A DNA stretch of 31,145 nucleotides, taken from positions 1-31,145 of the IMG/VR virus record IMGVR_UViG_3300009605_000074. One strand, written 5' to 3'. The position numbers and the translations under genes were made by a program. Position 1 is the first letter of the stretch; every line of letters starts with the position of its first letter. Below, one piece after another: positions 13,501 through 20,336 of the stretch. The DNA comes from a virus. The notes beneath the pieces were generated by a model. The model was not told the origin of the DNA. It did not search any database and saw only the letters and a program-made list of their open reading frames with translations.

Positions 13501-13515
13501 CAGGAGGATAACAGA

Positions 13516-13599
13516 ATGAACAACCCATACTTACCAATTATAGAAATAACTGTGTGTGTGGTATTATCACTACTTATTTACCTAATAGTTATGGCATAA
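13516..13599 (+). CDS. Single-span membrane microprotein (27 aa)
   Basis: MNNPYLPIIEITVCVVLSLL, then IYLIVMA: a short polar start and one hydrophobic span to the end. AGGAGG lies 8 bases upstream, far better than any site for the longer upstream frame, which would run through the RNA structure. It stands alone between a structured leader and the next promoter, so it seems to be individually controlled. Small phage membrane peptides can act in lysis, lysis inhibition or exclusion; nothing here decides. Confidence 0.65.
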   Translation: MNNPYLPIIEITVCVVLSLLIYLIVMA

Positions 13600-13603
13600 C
13601 AAT

Positions 13604-13631
13604 TTGACAATAAAAGATGTAGAGGTATACT
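13604..13631 (+). promoter_or_regulatory. Internal early promoter (sigma70-type)
   Basis: TTGACA (13604-13609), a 16-base spacer, TATACT (13626-13631), followed by ATTATT. It serves the gene starting at 13656, which has GAGGAG upstream. Confidence 0.75.
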
Positions 13632-13655
13632 ATTATTATTGCGAGGAGATTTACT

Positions 13656-13970
13656 ATGACAATTTATTATTATGATTTAACTGCCAAAAACTTTGGCAAA
13701 CTATTACGAGAAGATTTACAATCCAACTACGAACTTGGGCACATGAACCCGAGTACTACTATTGAACTAAAAAAAGCTCACCATCTTGTATGGCTTATGA
13801 GGCGTATGGTAGACATAGACAAACCAGGCTATGCACTTCTGCCAGACACTTTCAAAAAACTATATGTGCATCAGATACTTCAAGAAGAAAAACCAGAGTT
13901 TTTTTCTGATGAGTATGATAACCTAGAACTTGACCATGATGATGACATGTGGAGAGAGTTAGAAGAATGA
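13656..13970 (+). CDS. Unknown early protein with acidic tail (104 aa)
   Basis: The protein (MTIYYYDLTAKNFGKLLRED ... LVWLMRRMVDIDKPGYALLP) ends in a strongly acidic stretch (DNLELDHDDDMWRELEE). No catalytic or membrane motif. A weak palindrome-like site (CTTGGG 13734-13739, CCCGAG 13748-13753) lies within. It is first after the promoter at 13604, and its stop overlaps the next start (ATGA). Confidence 0.65.
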   Translation: MTIYYYDLTAKNFGKLLREDLQSNYELGHMNPSTTIELKKAHHLVWLMRRMVDIDKPGYALLPDTFKKLYVHQILQEEKPEFFSDEYDNLELDHDDDMWRELEE

Positions 13971-14461
13971 ACATATTTATACTACATAAAGACCAATTAC
14001 AGTGTGCTGAGTACCATTGTGATAAACATGTGGTAAAAATGTTGTTAGAGACATGCCAAATGTTATCTACTGTGTGTCATGAGCACGGTATGACTACAAC
14101 CTACAAACCAGTGCACAAAAAACATCCGTGTACAAAATGGGCAGGTAGGTCTTTGTCTAACTGGAAATGGTTACTTCAACTAGGGTTTTGTTTACATAGT
14201 GAGTATGTGTGGCGGTACGAGCCTCAGATAGAACACAAATGTTACAAAATATTACAAGAGTTAGAAGAAGAACCACCAAATTTAATTGACTTCGGGTTAA
14301 CAGAATTTGCCCAAGCCATGCCAGACCAATACAAAAATAAAGATGTGGTAAAAGCCTATCGTGATTATTACATGCACGAGAAAGCAAAGTTTGCTACGTG
14401 GAAACACCCATCAAAAAAACCATCATGGTTTAAGGAGGTTAAACATGTCGAAAAAGATTAA
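13967..14461 (+). CDS. Phage protein resembling pyrimidine-dimer glycosylase-like family (164 aa)
   Basis: The start chosen is MNIFILHKDQLQCAEYHCDK at 13967, overlapping the previous stop; an earlier in-frame start lacks support. The sequence continues HVVKMLLETCQMLSTVCHEH, YKPVHKKHPCTKWAGRSLSN, and FAQAMPDQYKNKDVVKAYRD, YYMHEKAKFATW. I recognise this as a conserved phage family whose N-terminus (NIFxLxxDxxxCAxxHCDKHVVKMxLETxQxLS) resembles pyrimidine-dimer DNA glycosylases. Activity is not shown here, and the family is often left as hypothetical. Repair or modification of DNA is the best guess. Confidence 0.65.
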   Translation: MNIFILHKDQLQCAEYHCDKHVVKMLLETCQMLSTVCHEHGMTTTYKPVHKKHPCTKWAGRSLSNWKWLLQLGFCLHSEYVWRYEPQIEHKCYKILQELEEEPPNLIDFGLTEFAQAMPDQYKNKDVVKAYRDYYMHEKAKFATWKHPSKKPSWFKEVKHVEKD

Positions 14462-14606
14462 TGGTATGTCGTCACGGTTTTGGAAGATAATAAACTATCC
14501 ACCCCGACATAACGTAGAGAGCTTAGTAGAGTTATCTGACAAAAGAAAGAGAAGTAGTAGTTTCTTTCAGCGTATGAGAGATTCATATAAAAAAATAAAA
14601 AAATGA
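14445..14606 (+). CDS. Small basic protein (53 aa)
   Basis: MSKKINGMSSRFWKIINYPP, then a Lys/Arg/Ser-rich tail. The ATG at 14445 follows TAAGGAGG by 4-5 bases and overlaps the end of the previous gene by 17 bases; longer upstream frames would lie wholly inside that gene. The high positive charge suggests nucleic-acid contact. Not recognised. Confidence 0.6.
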   Translation: MSKKINGMSSRFWKIINYPPRHNVESLVELSDKRKRSSSFFQRMRDSYKKIKK

Positions 14607-14615
14607 GGTGTTACA

Positions 14616-14687
14616 GTGGAGACAGAGTTTATAGCTTTGTGTGTGTGTACAGTCTTAGCTGTATACCTCACAATGTATTACGATTAA
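14616..14687 (+). CDS. Membrane microprotein with GTG start (23 aa)
   Basis: The frame begins GTG at 14616 behind GAGGTG and reads METEFIALCVCTVLAVYLTM, then YYD. One hydrophobic span with a short acidic N-terminus, giving N-out or N-in topology that cannot be told. It is the second such microprotein in 1.1 kb. The ribosome site and clean stop before the promoter at 14696 favour a real gene. Confidence 0.5.
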   Translation: METEFIALCVCTVLAVYLTMYYD

Positions 14688-14695
14688 AGTTCTAT

Positions 14696-14723
14696 TTGAC
14701 AGATTTATATAATAGATTATACT
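14696..14723 (+). promoter_or_regulatory. Internal early promoter (sigma70-type)
   Basis: TTGACA (14696-14701), a 16-base spacer, TATACT (14718-14723), then ATAATA. It precedes the gene starting at 14743 with a GGGAGG ribosome site and probably drives the replication genes downstream. Confidence 0.75.
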
Positions 14724-14742
14724 ATAATAATAGGGAGGTAAT

Positions 14743-14955
14743 ATGTCAGACGAAGCAACAACAGTATGGATAGAAAGTGTAATAGAAGTACTTGAAGACA
14801 TGTGTACGGATATCAAAGTTTTCCGTGCTGCTCTTGAAGGCTACGACAAATATACTTTAGTAGACAAGTTCGGTGGATACCCGCCACACTATGTCGCTGA
14901 AGTACTACTAGAATCTTTACATGAGAAACATGTACAGAAGGAATTAGACAGTTAG
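14743..14955 (+). CDS. Unknown early protein (70 aa)
   Basis: An acidic, helical protein (MSDEATTVWIESVIEVLEDM ... YVAEVLLESLHEKHVQKELD). GGGAGG precedes the ATG. No motif recognised. Its TAG stop supplies the first G of the palindromic hairpin at 14955, so termination and hairpin are directly adjacent. First gene after the promoter at 14696. Confidence 0.65.
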   Translation: MSDEATTVWIESVIEVLEDMCTDIKVFRAALEGYDKYTLVDKFGGYPPHYVAEVLLESLHEKHVQKELDS

Positions 14956-14969
14956 GGTACAATACCCGA
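14955..14969 (+). repeat. Palindromic repeat copy between stop codon and ribosome site
   Basis: GGGT-ACAAT-ACCC, flanked by TA of the TAG stop and by GAGGAGG of the next gene. This copy has shorter arms (4-5 bp). Layout is nearly identical to the copy at 16581. Confidence 0.8.
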
Positions 14970-14979
14970 GGAGGTTATT

Positions 14980-15255
14980 ATGCTGTTAGAAGATATTAAG
15001 ATTAAGTACAAACCAGATGAGATGTGGGTTGAGTTACACCAAGAAACACATAAAGTAAAAGTGTTTGCGGATACTGCCACAGAAGGCGAAGAGTTATTGT
15101 ACACACATGACTTTGGTACTATGAAGGTGGCTAAGGCTATAGCCAGAAGTATAGGTGTACCTGTGGTTAAGTTTATTAGAACACAGGTTACATATTACAA
15201 TGTAGATGGTAGCAAACGAGGCTACGGTAAGGAGAAACACATTGGGGTATTATAA
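14980..15255 (+). CDS. Unknown early protein (91 aa)
   Basis: A mixed alpha/beta protein (MLLEDIKIKYKPDEMWVELH ... KVAKAIARSIGVPVVKFIRT) with no recognised motif. GAGGAGG directly after a palindromic hairpin serves as ribosome site. The C-terminus overlaps the likely TTG start of the next gene by 14 bases. Confidence 0.65.
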   Translation: MLLEDIKIKYKPDEMWVELHQETHKVKVFADTATEGEELLYTHDFGTMKVAKAIARSIGVPVVKFIRTQVTYYNVDGSKRGYGKEKHIGVL

Positions 15256-15460
15256 AGAGAAACAAGTTAATTATGAAGAGACTGCTAGGCTACGAGCTGA
15301 GGCAGAGAAAGAGAAACAAGAGAGTATTACTATACTTGCTTGTACTAACACCGCTGTAGACATACTGTCACATGGCTTGAACATTGCGGATGTAGAAAAC
15401 TTAACAGAAAGGTTACTTATGCATAGAGATAAGTTATTGTATGGTGACCAAAATGACTAG
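15242..15460 (+). CDS. Unknown early protein, probable TTG start (72 aa)
   Basis: A TTG at 15242 is preceded by AAGGAG at 7 bases, whereas the upstream ATG at 15206 has no ribosome site and lies inside the preceding gene. The protein has a charged coiled coil (EETARLRAEAEKEKQES) then a helical C-terminus (DVENLTERLLMHRDKLLYGD). Not recognised. It lies just ahead of the helicase, so a replication accessory role is possible but only by position. Confidence 0.5.
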   Translation: MGYYKEKQVNYEETARLRAEAEKEKQESITILACTNTAVDILSHGLNIADVENLTERLLMHRDKLLYGDQND

Positions 15461-15638
15461 ATTAATACCAGCCAAATACAAAAGTTATATAAGCCCGTGG
15501 CAAATAAGAGAATGGGTAGGGAGTAAAAGGATACATGGAAAACTCGGTATTGAATCTAATGGCATTTCTACTAAAGAAAGACAGAAGAGTAGCATTAAAA
15601 CACCAACTAAAAAAGGTAAAGCTAGACGTACCGTTTGA
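15453..15638 (+). CDS. Doubtful small frame ahead of the helicase (61 aa)
   Basis: An ATG at 15453 overlaps the preceding stop (ATGACTAG) and opens MTRLIPAKYKSYISPWQIRE; its last 34 residues overlap the helicase start in another frame. It is the only coding explanation for 15461-15534. No ribosome site is clear. It may be a small coupled gene or simply a spacer. Confidence 0.3.
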   Translation: MTRLIPAKYKSYISPWQIREWVGSKRIHGKLGIESNGISTKERQKSSIKTPTKKGKARRTV

Positions 15639-16581
15639 TGATTTACTTGAAGAGTTATTTCTGTGTGACACTGACTTAACTAAGAATGATTTTATCAATG
15701 TAGTTAAAGACAAGTTAAACTCTACACAGTTTAATTTTGTACGAGGAATGCCCGAGTCTGTTACAAGTGCTGTTGGCTTCCGTTCACTGAAACACTTACG
15801 TAGTGTAACACAGTTGGGCGAGGTAGCTGACATACTAAAAGGCAGACTAAAACCCGAGACTAAGTTATCTAAGATACAACGAGCCTCTGATTCGCACAAG
15901 TTTGTATCTGTAGCTCAGTCAAAATTGATTAGTAAATTTACGTGTGACAAGTCAAGCGACATCTTTAAGTTGTTTTACTATGGTCTATGTAAAGAGGAGT
16001 TAGCAGTATTGTGTGCTTTTAGTGGTAGAGGTAAAACCACCGTGCTGCTATCTCTGTTACGGGATGCTATTCAATTAAAACTCAAGACATTATTTGTGTC
16101 TATCCAGGATTTTTCTGAGAGTATGCTTAAAGAAAGACTGGATGGGGCAGATGAGTTCCCAGATTTTTATGCCGTGTGTTCTGCATCATTTGGAATACCA
16201 GAGCTAGAGGTTGAGGTAGATGCCTTGAGACCAGACATTGTTTTTCTAGATTATCTAAGTGTAATGAGTACACCGCAGATAAAAGAGAAACGATTTCAAT
16301 TAGAGTATGTGTCTGAGAACTTGAAGAAGTTAGCACAAGAGAAGAACATACTGATAATTACTGCCCATCAATTAAATGCTGATGTGGATTTACCAACTGA
16401 ACGTGAGTTGCTTGAGGCTAAGGCAGGTCTATTAGCACACACTGATTTAGTATTAGGTATAGGCGGTGACATGTATGACACCGTACGTAACATAACTACC
16501 ATCAAATCTAGAAGAGCTGCACCTGTGGATGTGTTCAAGATAGATATTGATTTTGCTAACTTAAAAACATTTATGTATTAG
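15535..16581 (+). CDS. Replicative DNA helicase (DnaB/RecA-like ATPase)
   Basis: The 348-residue protein has Walker A SGRGKTT (residues 163-169), Walker B RPDIVFLDYLS (D239) and the following ITAHQLNAD (sensor Gln 279), with a basic KSRRAAP near the end that could carry the arginine finger. This is the hexameric 5'-3' helicase core of the DnaB type. The N-terminal 140 residues are helical and degenerate and could bind the primase. Primase is a separate gene two positions downstream, unlike the T7 gp4 fusion. Its TAG stop abuts a palindromic hairpin. The chosen start follows GGGAG/AAAGG. Confidence 0.85.
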   Translation: MENSVLNLMAFLLKKDRRVALKHQLKKVKLDVPFDDLLEELFLCDTDLTKNDFINVVKDKLNSTQFNFVRGMPESVTSAVGFRSLKHLRSVTQLGEVADILKGRLKPETKLSKIQRASDSHKFVSVAQSKLISKFTCDKSSDIFKLFYYGLCKEELAVLCAFSGRGKTTVLLSLLRDAIQLKLKTLFVSIQDFSESMLKERLDGADEFPDFYAVCSASFGIPELEVEVDALRPDIVFLDYLSVMSTPQIKEKRFQLEYVSENLKKLAQEKNILIITAHQLNADVDLPTERELLEAKAGLLAHTDLVLGIGGDMYDTVRNITTIKSRRAAPVDVFKIDIDFANLKTFMY

Positions 16582-16595
16582 GGTATTGAACCCGA
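16581..16595 (+). repeat. Palindromic repeat copy between stop codon and ribosome site
   Basis: GGGT-ATTGA-ACCC joined on the left to the TAG stop of the helicase and on the right to GAGGAGG of the next gene; same layout as at 14955. Confidence 0.8.
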
Positions 16596-16604
16596 GGAGG
16601 AACT

Positions 16605-16784
16605 ATGAAATACACTGTAACTTTAACAGATAGAAGGTACTACGAGGTTGAGATTGAAGCTGAGAATGATGACATGGCACATAAGAGAGCTGATGAAATT
16701 GACTGGGATTTTTTAATAGCTGAAGGTGCTGATGGTGATTTATATTCTGATGGATTAGAAGTTGAGTCTGTCGAGGAGGCGTAA
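16605..16784 (+). CDS. Small acidic protein (59 aa)
   Basis: MKYTVTLTDRRYYEVEIEAE, then NDDMAHKRADEIDWDFLIAE and an acidic end. GAGGAGG lies 4 bases before the ATG. The beta-strand-then-helix pattern (K-Y-x-V-T-x-T, V-E-A-E-N-x-x-x-A) is common in small phage proteins of unknown function. Its TAA overlaps the ATG of the following nuclease gene (TAATG), so translation is coupled. Confidence 0.7.
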   Translation: MKYTVTLTDRRYYEVEIEAENDDMAHKRADEIDWDFLIAEGADGDLYSDGLEVESVEEA

Positions 16785-17359
16785 TGGGAGAGCCATTAGA
16801 GTATTCAACTATTATAAATACATGCCCATTGAATCAACGTGGAACTTTAGCTAAACACATGTTAGCTTACGAAGTATTACAAATACCTGGTTGGGACATA
16901 GCATTTCCAGATAATCCTATATCACATATAGATGCTATAGTGTTTAACCAGGATTTTGTGTACAAGTTTCAAGTCAAACATGTCCACCCTATTTGGAGAC
17001 AAAGTAAACAATCTAGAAAATATACTGTACCTTTACGTAACCATGTAAAGTACAAGTATAGAAAAGACCAGACACTTAAGGACAGAAGTAAAGCGTACAA
17101 GTACTTTAACCATGGTATAGATTGTGTGTATGCCTATGATTCTACAGCGGGGTGGATGACTAAAGGCGGTATGTTTGTGTGGAGTACAACACCACATAAA
17201 AGAGACTTGTCTGTGTATACTGTGTCAATTGACCAACCACGTAACAATTCAACCAAGCGGGTATATGTACCCGAATTACAGAATTTTAATGCAACACAAC
17301 GACAGCATGAACATAAAAGATATGCTAGAAATTTAAGACTAGGAACAGGTAATGGGTAA
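16784..17359 (+). CDS. Putative PD-(D/E)XK endonuclease (191 aa)
   Basis: The N-terminal half has the order GTLAKHMLAYEVL (E at about 30), DNPISHIDAIVFNQ (D about 49) and VYKFQVKHVHP (Q-V-K near 64). This fits the E...D...(E/Q)xK core of PD-(D/E)XK nucleases with a QVK variant. The rest is basic and Tyr-rich. Such enzymes in replication operons cut host DNA or process branched DNA. It lies between helicase and primase. The motif is incomplete enough that the call is tentative; a DNA-binding remnant is the alternative. A palindrome copy lies near its end. Confidence 0.5.
   Translation: MGEPLEYSTIINTCPLNQRGTLAKHMLAYEVLQIPGWDIAFPDNPISHIDAIVFNQDFVYKFQVKHVHPIWRQSKQSRKYTVPLRNHVKYKYRKDQTLKDRSKAYKYFNHGIDCVYAYDSTAGWMTKGGMFVWSTTPHKRDLSVYTVSIDQPRNNSTKRVYVPELQNFNATQRQHEHKRYARNLRLGTGNG
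17258..17274 (+). repeat. Palindromic repeat copy (in nuclease-like gene)
   Basis: CGGGTA-TATG-TACCCG, then A; the arms are longer and the loop shorter. Codons read K-R-V-Y-V-P-E, not the common frame. Confidence 0.65.
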
Positions 17360-18092
17360 AGTAGTAGCAATAACAAAATGTCCATACCACGATGACAGTA
17401 GTCCGTCTTTGGCTATATATCCAGATGGCTATTATTGTTTTGGTTGTAAGAAATCAGGTAAGTTAGAGCCGTGGATGACTGACCTTGTAACTAAGGAAGA
17501 CTCACGTCCTAAATACAAAACAGAATTAAACAGGGATAAATTTAACATAGACTACAATAACAATGTAAAAAGTTTCTTTGAGGAACGTGGTATTTCAATC
17601 AAACTAGCACAGCTGTACGGCATCACGGCTAATAGTACACAATTGTGTATCCCTGCCTATGATTTTGATGGGAGTGTACATGGACATCAGATACGTAATC
17701 TTTTTTCTGGTCCTAAGTATAAGTCTATACCATACAAAGAAAAGTATGCACGGTACAGTTGGATTGATATGCAAGTTGTGTCGGACATGCCTATCAAAGG
17801 ACAACCTGTTTGTATTATAGTTGAGTCTGTGGTTGATGCATTATGTGTGGCTAAGCTAGGTCTACCTGCAATGGCATTACTAGGTACAAATATGCCTACA
17901 GAAATCATACCATTTTTTAGTGATTACAAAGTGCTTGTATTATTTGACCCTGATGCTACAGTTATCAGTTCATATTTGCAAGACGTAATAGGTGCATACG
18001 GCATAGATACTAGGTCGGTACCATTAATAAGAAAACCTTACGAGATAGACCCCTTACACTTATACAAAGGCATACTCGAGGCAGCAAAATGA
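17352..18092 (+). CDS. DNA primase (zinc-binding plus TOPRIM)
   Basis: The 246-residue protein has an N-terminal CHC2-type zinc finger, C10-P-Y-H13 ... C29-F-G-C32, which selects the priming template. It also has a TOPRIM core with the conserved Glu in CIIVESVVDALCVA (E158, D162) and the DxD in VLVLFDPDATV (D199, D201). It makes RNA primers for the lagging strand. Size and layout match the primase half of T7 gp4, here as a separate gene. Start overlaps the previous stop by 8 bases. Partner helicase is at 15535. Confidence 0.9.
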   Translation: MGKVVAITKCPYHDDSSPSLAIYPDGYYCFGCKKSGKLEPWMTDLVTKEDSRPKYKTELNRDKFNIDYNNNVKSFFEERGISIKLAQLYGITANSTQLCIPAYDFDGSVHGHQIRNLFSGPKYKSIPYKEKYARYSWIDMQVVSDMPIKGQPVCIIVESVVDALCVAKLGLPAMALLGTNMPTEIIPFFSDYKVLVLFDPDATVISSYLQDVIGAYGIDTRSVPLIRKPYEIDPLHLYKGILEAAK

Positions 18093-18103
18093 GAGGAGAT
18101 ATT

Positions 18104-18277
18104 ATGACATACTATATAGAGAAATGTACTAAAGAAATTATGACAGGACTAGAGTTAGATAAACGCCCCGATACGGATACGTTAGCAACTAAGTTGGTTA
18201 TACAAAGGATACTACACAGGAACATAGACGAACTATTCAAAGTATTATTGGAGTCACAAAAAAAGAATGAAGTATAA
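18104..18277 (+). CDS. Unknown small protein between primase and polymerase (57 aa)
   Basis: The start chosen is MTYYIEKCTKEIMTGLELDK at 18104, because GAGAGGAG lies 5 bases upstream; the ATG at 18089 overlaps the primase stop and lacks a site. The protein is helical and charged, ending in FKVLLESQKKNEV. Its end overlaps the polymerase start by 11 bases. Not recognised. Confidence 0.6.
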   Translation: MTYYIEKCTKEIMTGLELDKRPDTDTLATKLVIQRILHRNIDELFKVLLESQKKNEV

Positions 18278-20327
18278 AGTACGAAGTGGTACAAGTAAAA
18301 AGATTGTGTTAGTTATCATAGATAAACCTGCTAAGTCTTATGAAGCAAATCCTCATAAAACAAAGATAGGTGATGACTTACTCAGTATATGCAATGTGTA
18401 CTTACCTAAGTTAGAGGTACGTTGTTTGTCGGCTGTACCTGTGTGGGTAGAGAAGATAAGTATAAAACAAATACGAGAACACACTGCTTCTTTTTGGAAA
18501 GAATTAGATGAGATAAAACCTACTGTTATTATATCAATGGGTAGTGACAGCCACCGTGCTCTCGCAGAAATCTCGGTTACAGTACCCGTATTCGAATGCG
18601 GTAGTATCCATGATTACTCTGAAAAGAAAATAAGTTTTACTAACGTACATCAGACTTTTACCAGAGCTTATCACACACTAAAAGGTACCTTGTTAAAAGT
18701 ACCTATGACTACAAATCTAAGTAGGATAGTGTTGATGTCTTCAAAGTATAAAGAGTTAGCAGTAGATTTTGAATGGAACCCAGTCACAGGTATACCACAT
18801 TCAGTGGGCTTAGCGGCAGGACATGTGGCTGGTGGTTTCTTGTTAGATAACCGAGTCAAGGATGTATTACAAAAAGCTTTTCAAGACAGGACTATGACTA
18901 TAGTAGGACACAATATTACTGCTGATTGTAGAAAGATGATTAAGTACATAGGTAACAATATTAAATGTAAATTTATAGACACGTTAATATTAAAACGAGA
19001 GTTAGATTACAACCATAAACAAAATGGATTAAAACATTTAGCTGACAGATACCTGTTACTAGAGCCATACTGGGATGGTATAACAGTAGATGACTTTCAT
19101 AAACCTAGTCCTAAATTACTTAAGTATACTGCGGGAGATGCCTGGGCTACATTATTGTTATGGAGTAAATTTTATGAAGACCATACAGATAAGTGGGAGC
19201 ATATGAATGTGTCCCGGGAAATAGATATGGAGATGATACTCCCTGTGTCGTACATGATAGAAGGCGGTATAAAACTAGACTTAGATAAACTTAATAAACA
19301 ACGTAAGATACTGAAAGCAAAAGAGATAGAGTTGCTGTCACACTTTGAAACCAAGTATAAATTAAATCCATCTAGCCCATTGCAAGTATTAACTGAGTTA
19401 CAAAAGAAACATAAAGTTAAATCATCCGGGGTTGAGGTACTAACTAAACTCAATACAGACTTTGGTAACAGGGTGTTAGAGTATAGGAAAGTAAAGAAGC
19501 TACTTACAACGTACATAGATAAGATACCAGAGATGTCAGATGAGAATAACATTATACATTGTGACCTACATTTGGGCGGTACTGTGACAGGTAGGATGTC
19601 GAGTAGTAAACCTAACATGCAGAATATACCCCCCTCTGTACGTGAGATATTTAAGAGTGTGTTTGACGATGATGGTGTATTGATTACTGTTGATGCAAGT
19701 CAGAGTGAGTTGAGATGTCTAGCATATCTAAGTGGCAGTCCGTACTTAATTGAGTCATATAACAATGGTATAGACATGCATACACTTGTGTCTGACTTAG
19801 CACAGATTGATAGAAAGAATGCAAAGGTGCTAAACTTTGCTTATGTATATGGTTCATCAGAGGGTGGACTCATAGCACAGCTTATCATGTCGGGTGTACC
19901 CAAGAGAGAAGCCGGTAGTGTTGTTAAAAAGTTTATGAACACCATGGCTAAGCTTGGTATCAACAAGTACCAACGAGAGCTACTGGATAAAGCTAAAAAA
20001 TTAGGGTATACTTATTCCCCATATGGTAGAGTTGGTACAAGATTGAACCCTACTCAAGTTGTTAATTTTCCTATTCAATCTTTTAGTGCCGATTTAAACA
20101 AGGAACGTATAATATATATGTTTAACAAGTTTAAAGAGAACAAACTGGTATCACGTATCTGGATGGAATTCCATGATGCAATGGAACTGGATGTATATAA
20201 GCCAGAACTAGATACCGTAAGAGAATTATTAGATACGATAGATACTCGTATCCCTGATGTCTTGGGTAAAGGCATAAATTTAACACTTCCGTTAGACGTG
20301 AAAGAACACGGACCTAATTGGAAATAG
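18267..20327 (+). CDS. DNA polymerase, family A, with 3'-5' exonuclease and N-terminal UDG-like segment
   Basis: The 686-residue replicative polymerase has three parts. Residues 1-145 end in ELDEIKPTVIISMGSDSHRA, resembling the C-terminal half of a family-4/5 uracil-DNA glycosylase fold. Residues 160-300 form a DEDDy exonuclease: DFEW (D167, E169), GHNITAD (H215-D220), YTAGD (Y287, D291). Residues 430-686 are the polymerase: GRMSSSKPNMQNIP, motif A DASQSELR (D476), motif B R516...K520...F524...Y528-G, and motif C FHDAMEL (H636-D637). The usual Glu after that Asp is Ala. Phe at the position of E. coli Phe762 is seen in many lytic phages. Confidence 0.95.
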   Translation: MKYKVRSGTSKKIVLVIIDKPAKSYEANPHKTKIGDDLLSICNVYLPKLEVRCLSAVPVWVEKISIKQIREHTASFWKELDEIKPTVIISMGSDSHRALAEISVTVPVFECGSIHDYSEKKISFTNVHQTFTRAYHTLKGTLLKVPMTTNLSRIVLMSSKYKELAVDFEWNPVTGIPHSVGLAAGHVAGGFLLDNRVKDVLQKAFQDRTMTIVGHNITADCRKMIKYIGNNIKCKFIDTLILKRELDYNHKQNGLKHLADRYLLLEPYWDGITVDDFHKPSPKLLKYTAGDAWATLLLWSKFYEDHTDKWEHMNVSREIDMEMILPVSYMIEGGIKLDLDKLNKQRKILKAKEIELLSHFETKYKLNPSSPLQVLTELQKKHKVKSSGVEVLTKLNTDFGNRVLEYRKVKKLLTTYIDKIPEMSDENNIIHCDLHLGGTVTGRMSSSKPNMQNIPPSVREIFKSVFDDDGVLITVDASQSELRCLAYLSGSPYLIESYNNGIDMHTLVSDLAQIDRKNAKVLNFAYVYGSSEGGLIAQLIMSGVPKREAGSVVKKFMNTMAKLGINKYQRELLDKAKKLGYTYSPYGRVGTRLNPTQVVNFPIQSFSADLNKERIIYMFNKFKENKLVSRIWMEFHDAMELDVYKPELDTVRELLDTIDTRIPDVLGKGINLTLPLDVKEHGPNWK
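18574..18588 (+). repeat. Palindromic repeat copy (in polymerase gene)
   Basis: CGGTT-ACAGT-ACCCG, one arm mismatch, in the UDG-like segment. Codons read S-V-T-V-P-V, the same frame as the SGTTPE copies. Confidence 0.5.
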
Positions 20328-20336
20328 GAGGTTACT

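Noticed and set aside
13417-13515. N-terminal extension of the 27-aa membrane protein
   Set aside because: It would translate the 14-bp helix and hairpins of the RNA element; the ATG at 13516 has AGGAGG at 8 bases.
11426-16595. CRISPR array from the repeated palindromes
   Set aside because: Repeats are short, irregularly spaced and lie in genes; there are no uniform spacers and no cas1/cas2. The Cas4-like protein is a common phage nuclease.
19891-19903. GGGT-GT-ACCC in the polymerase gene
   Set aside because: Only a 2-base loop and no flanking TC/GA match; outside the family pattern.
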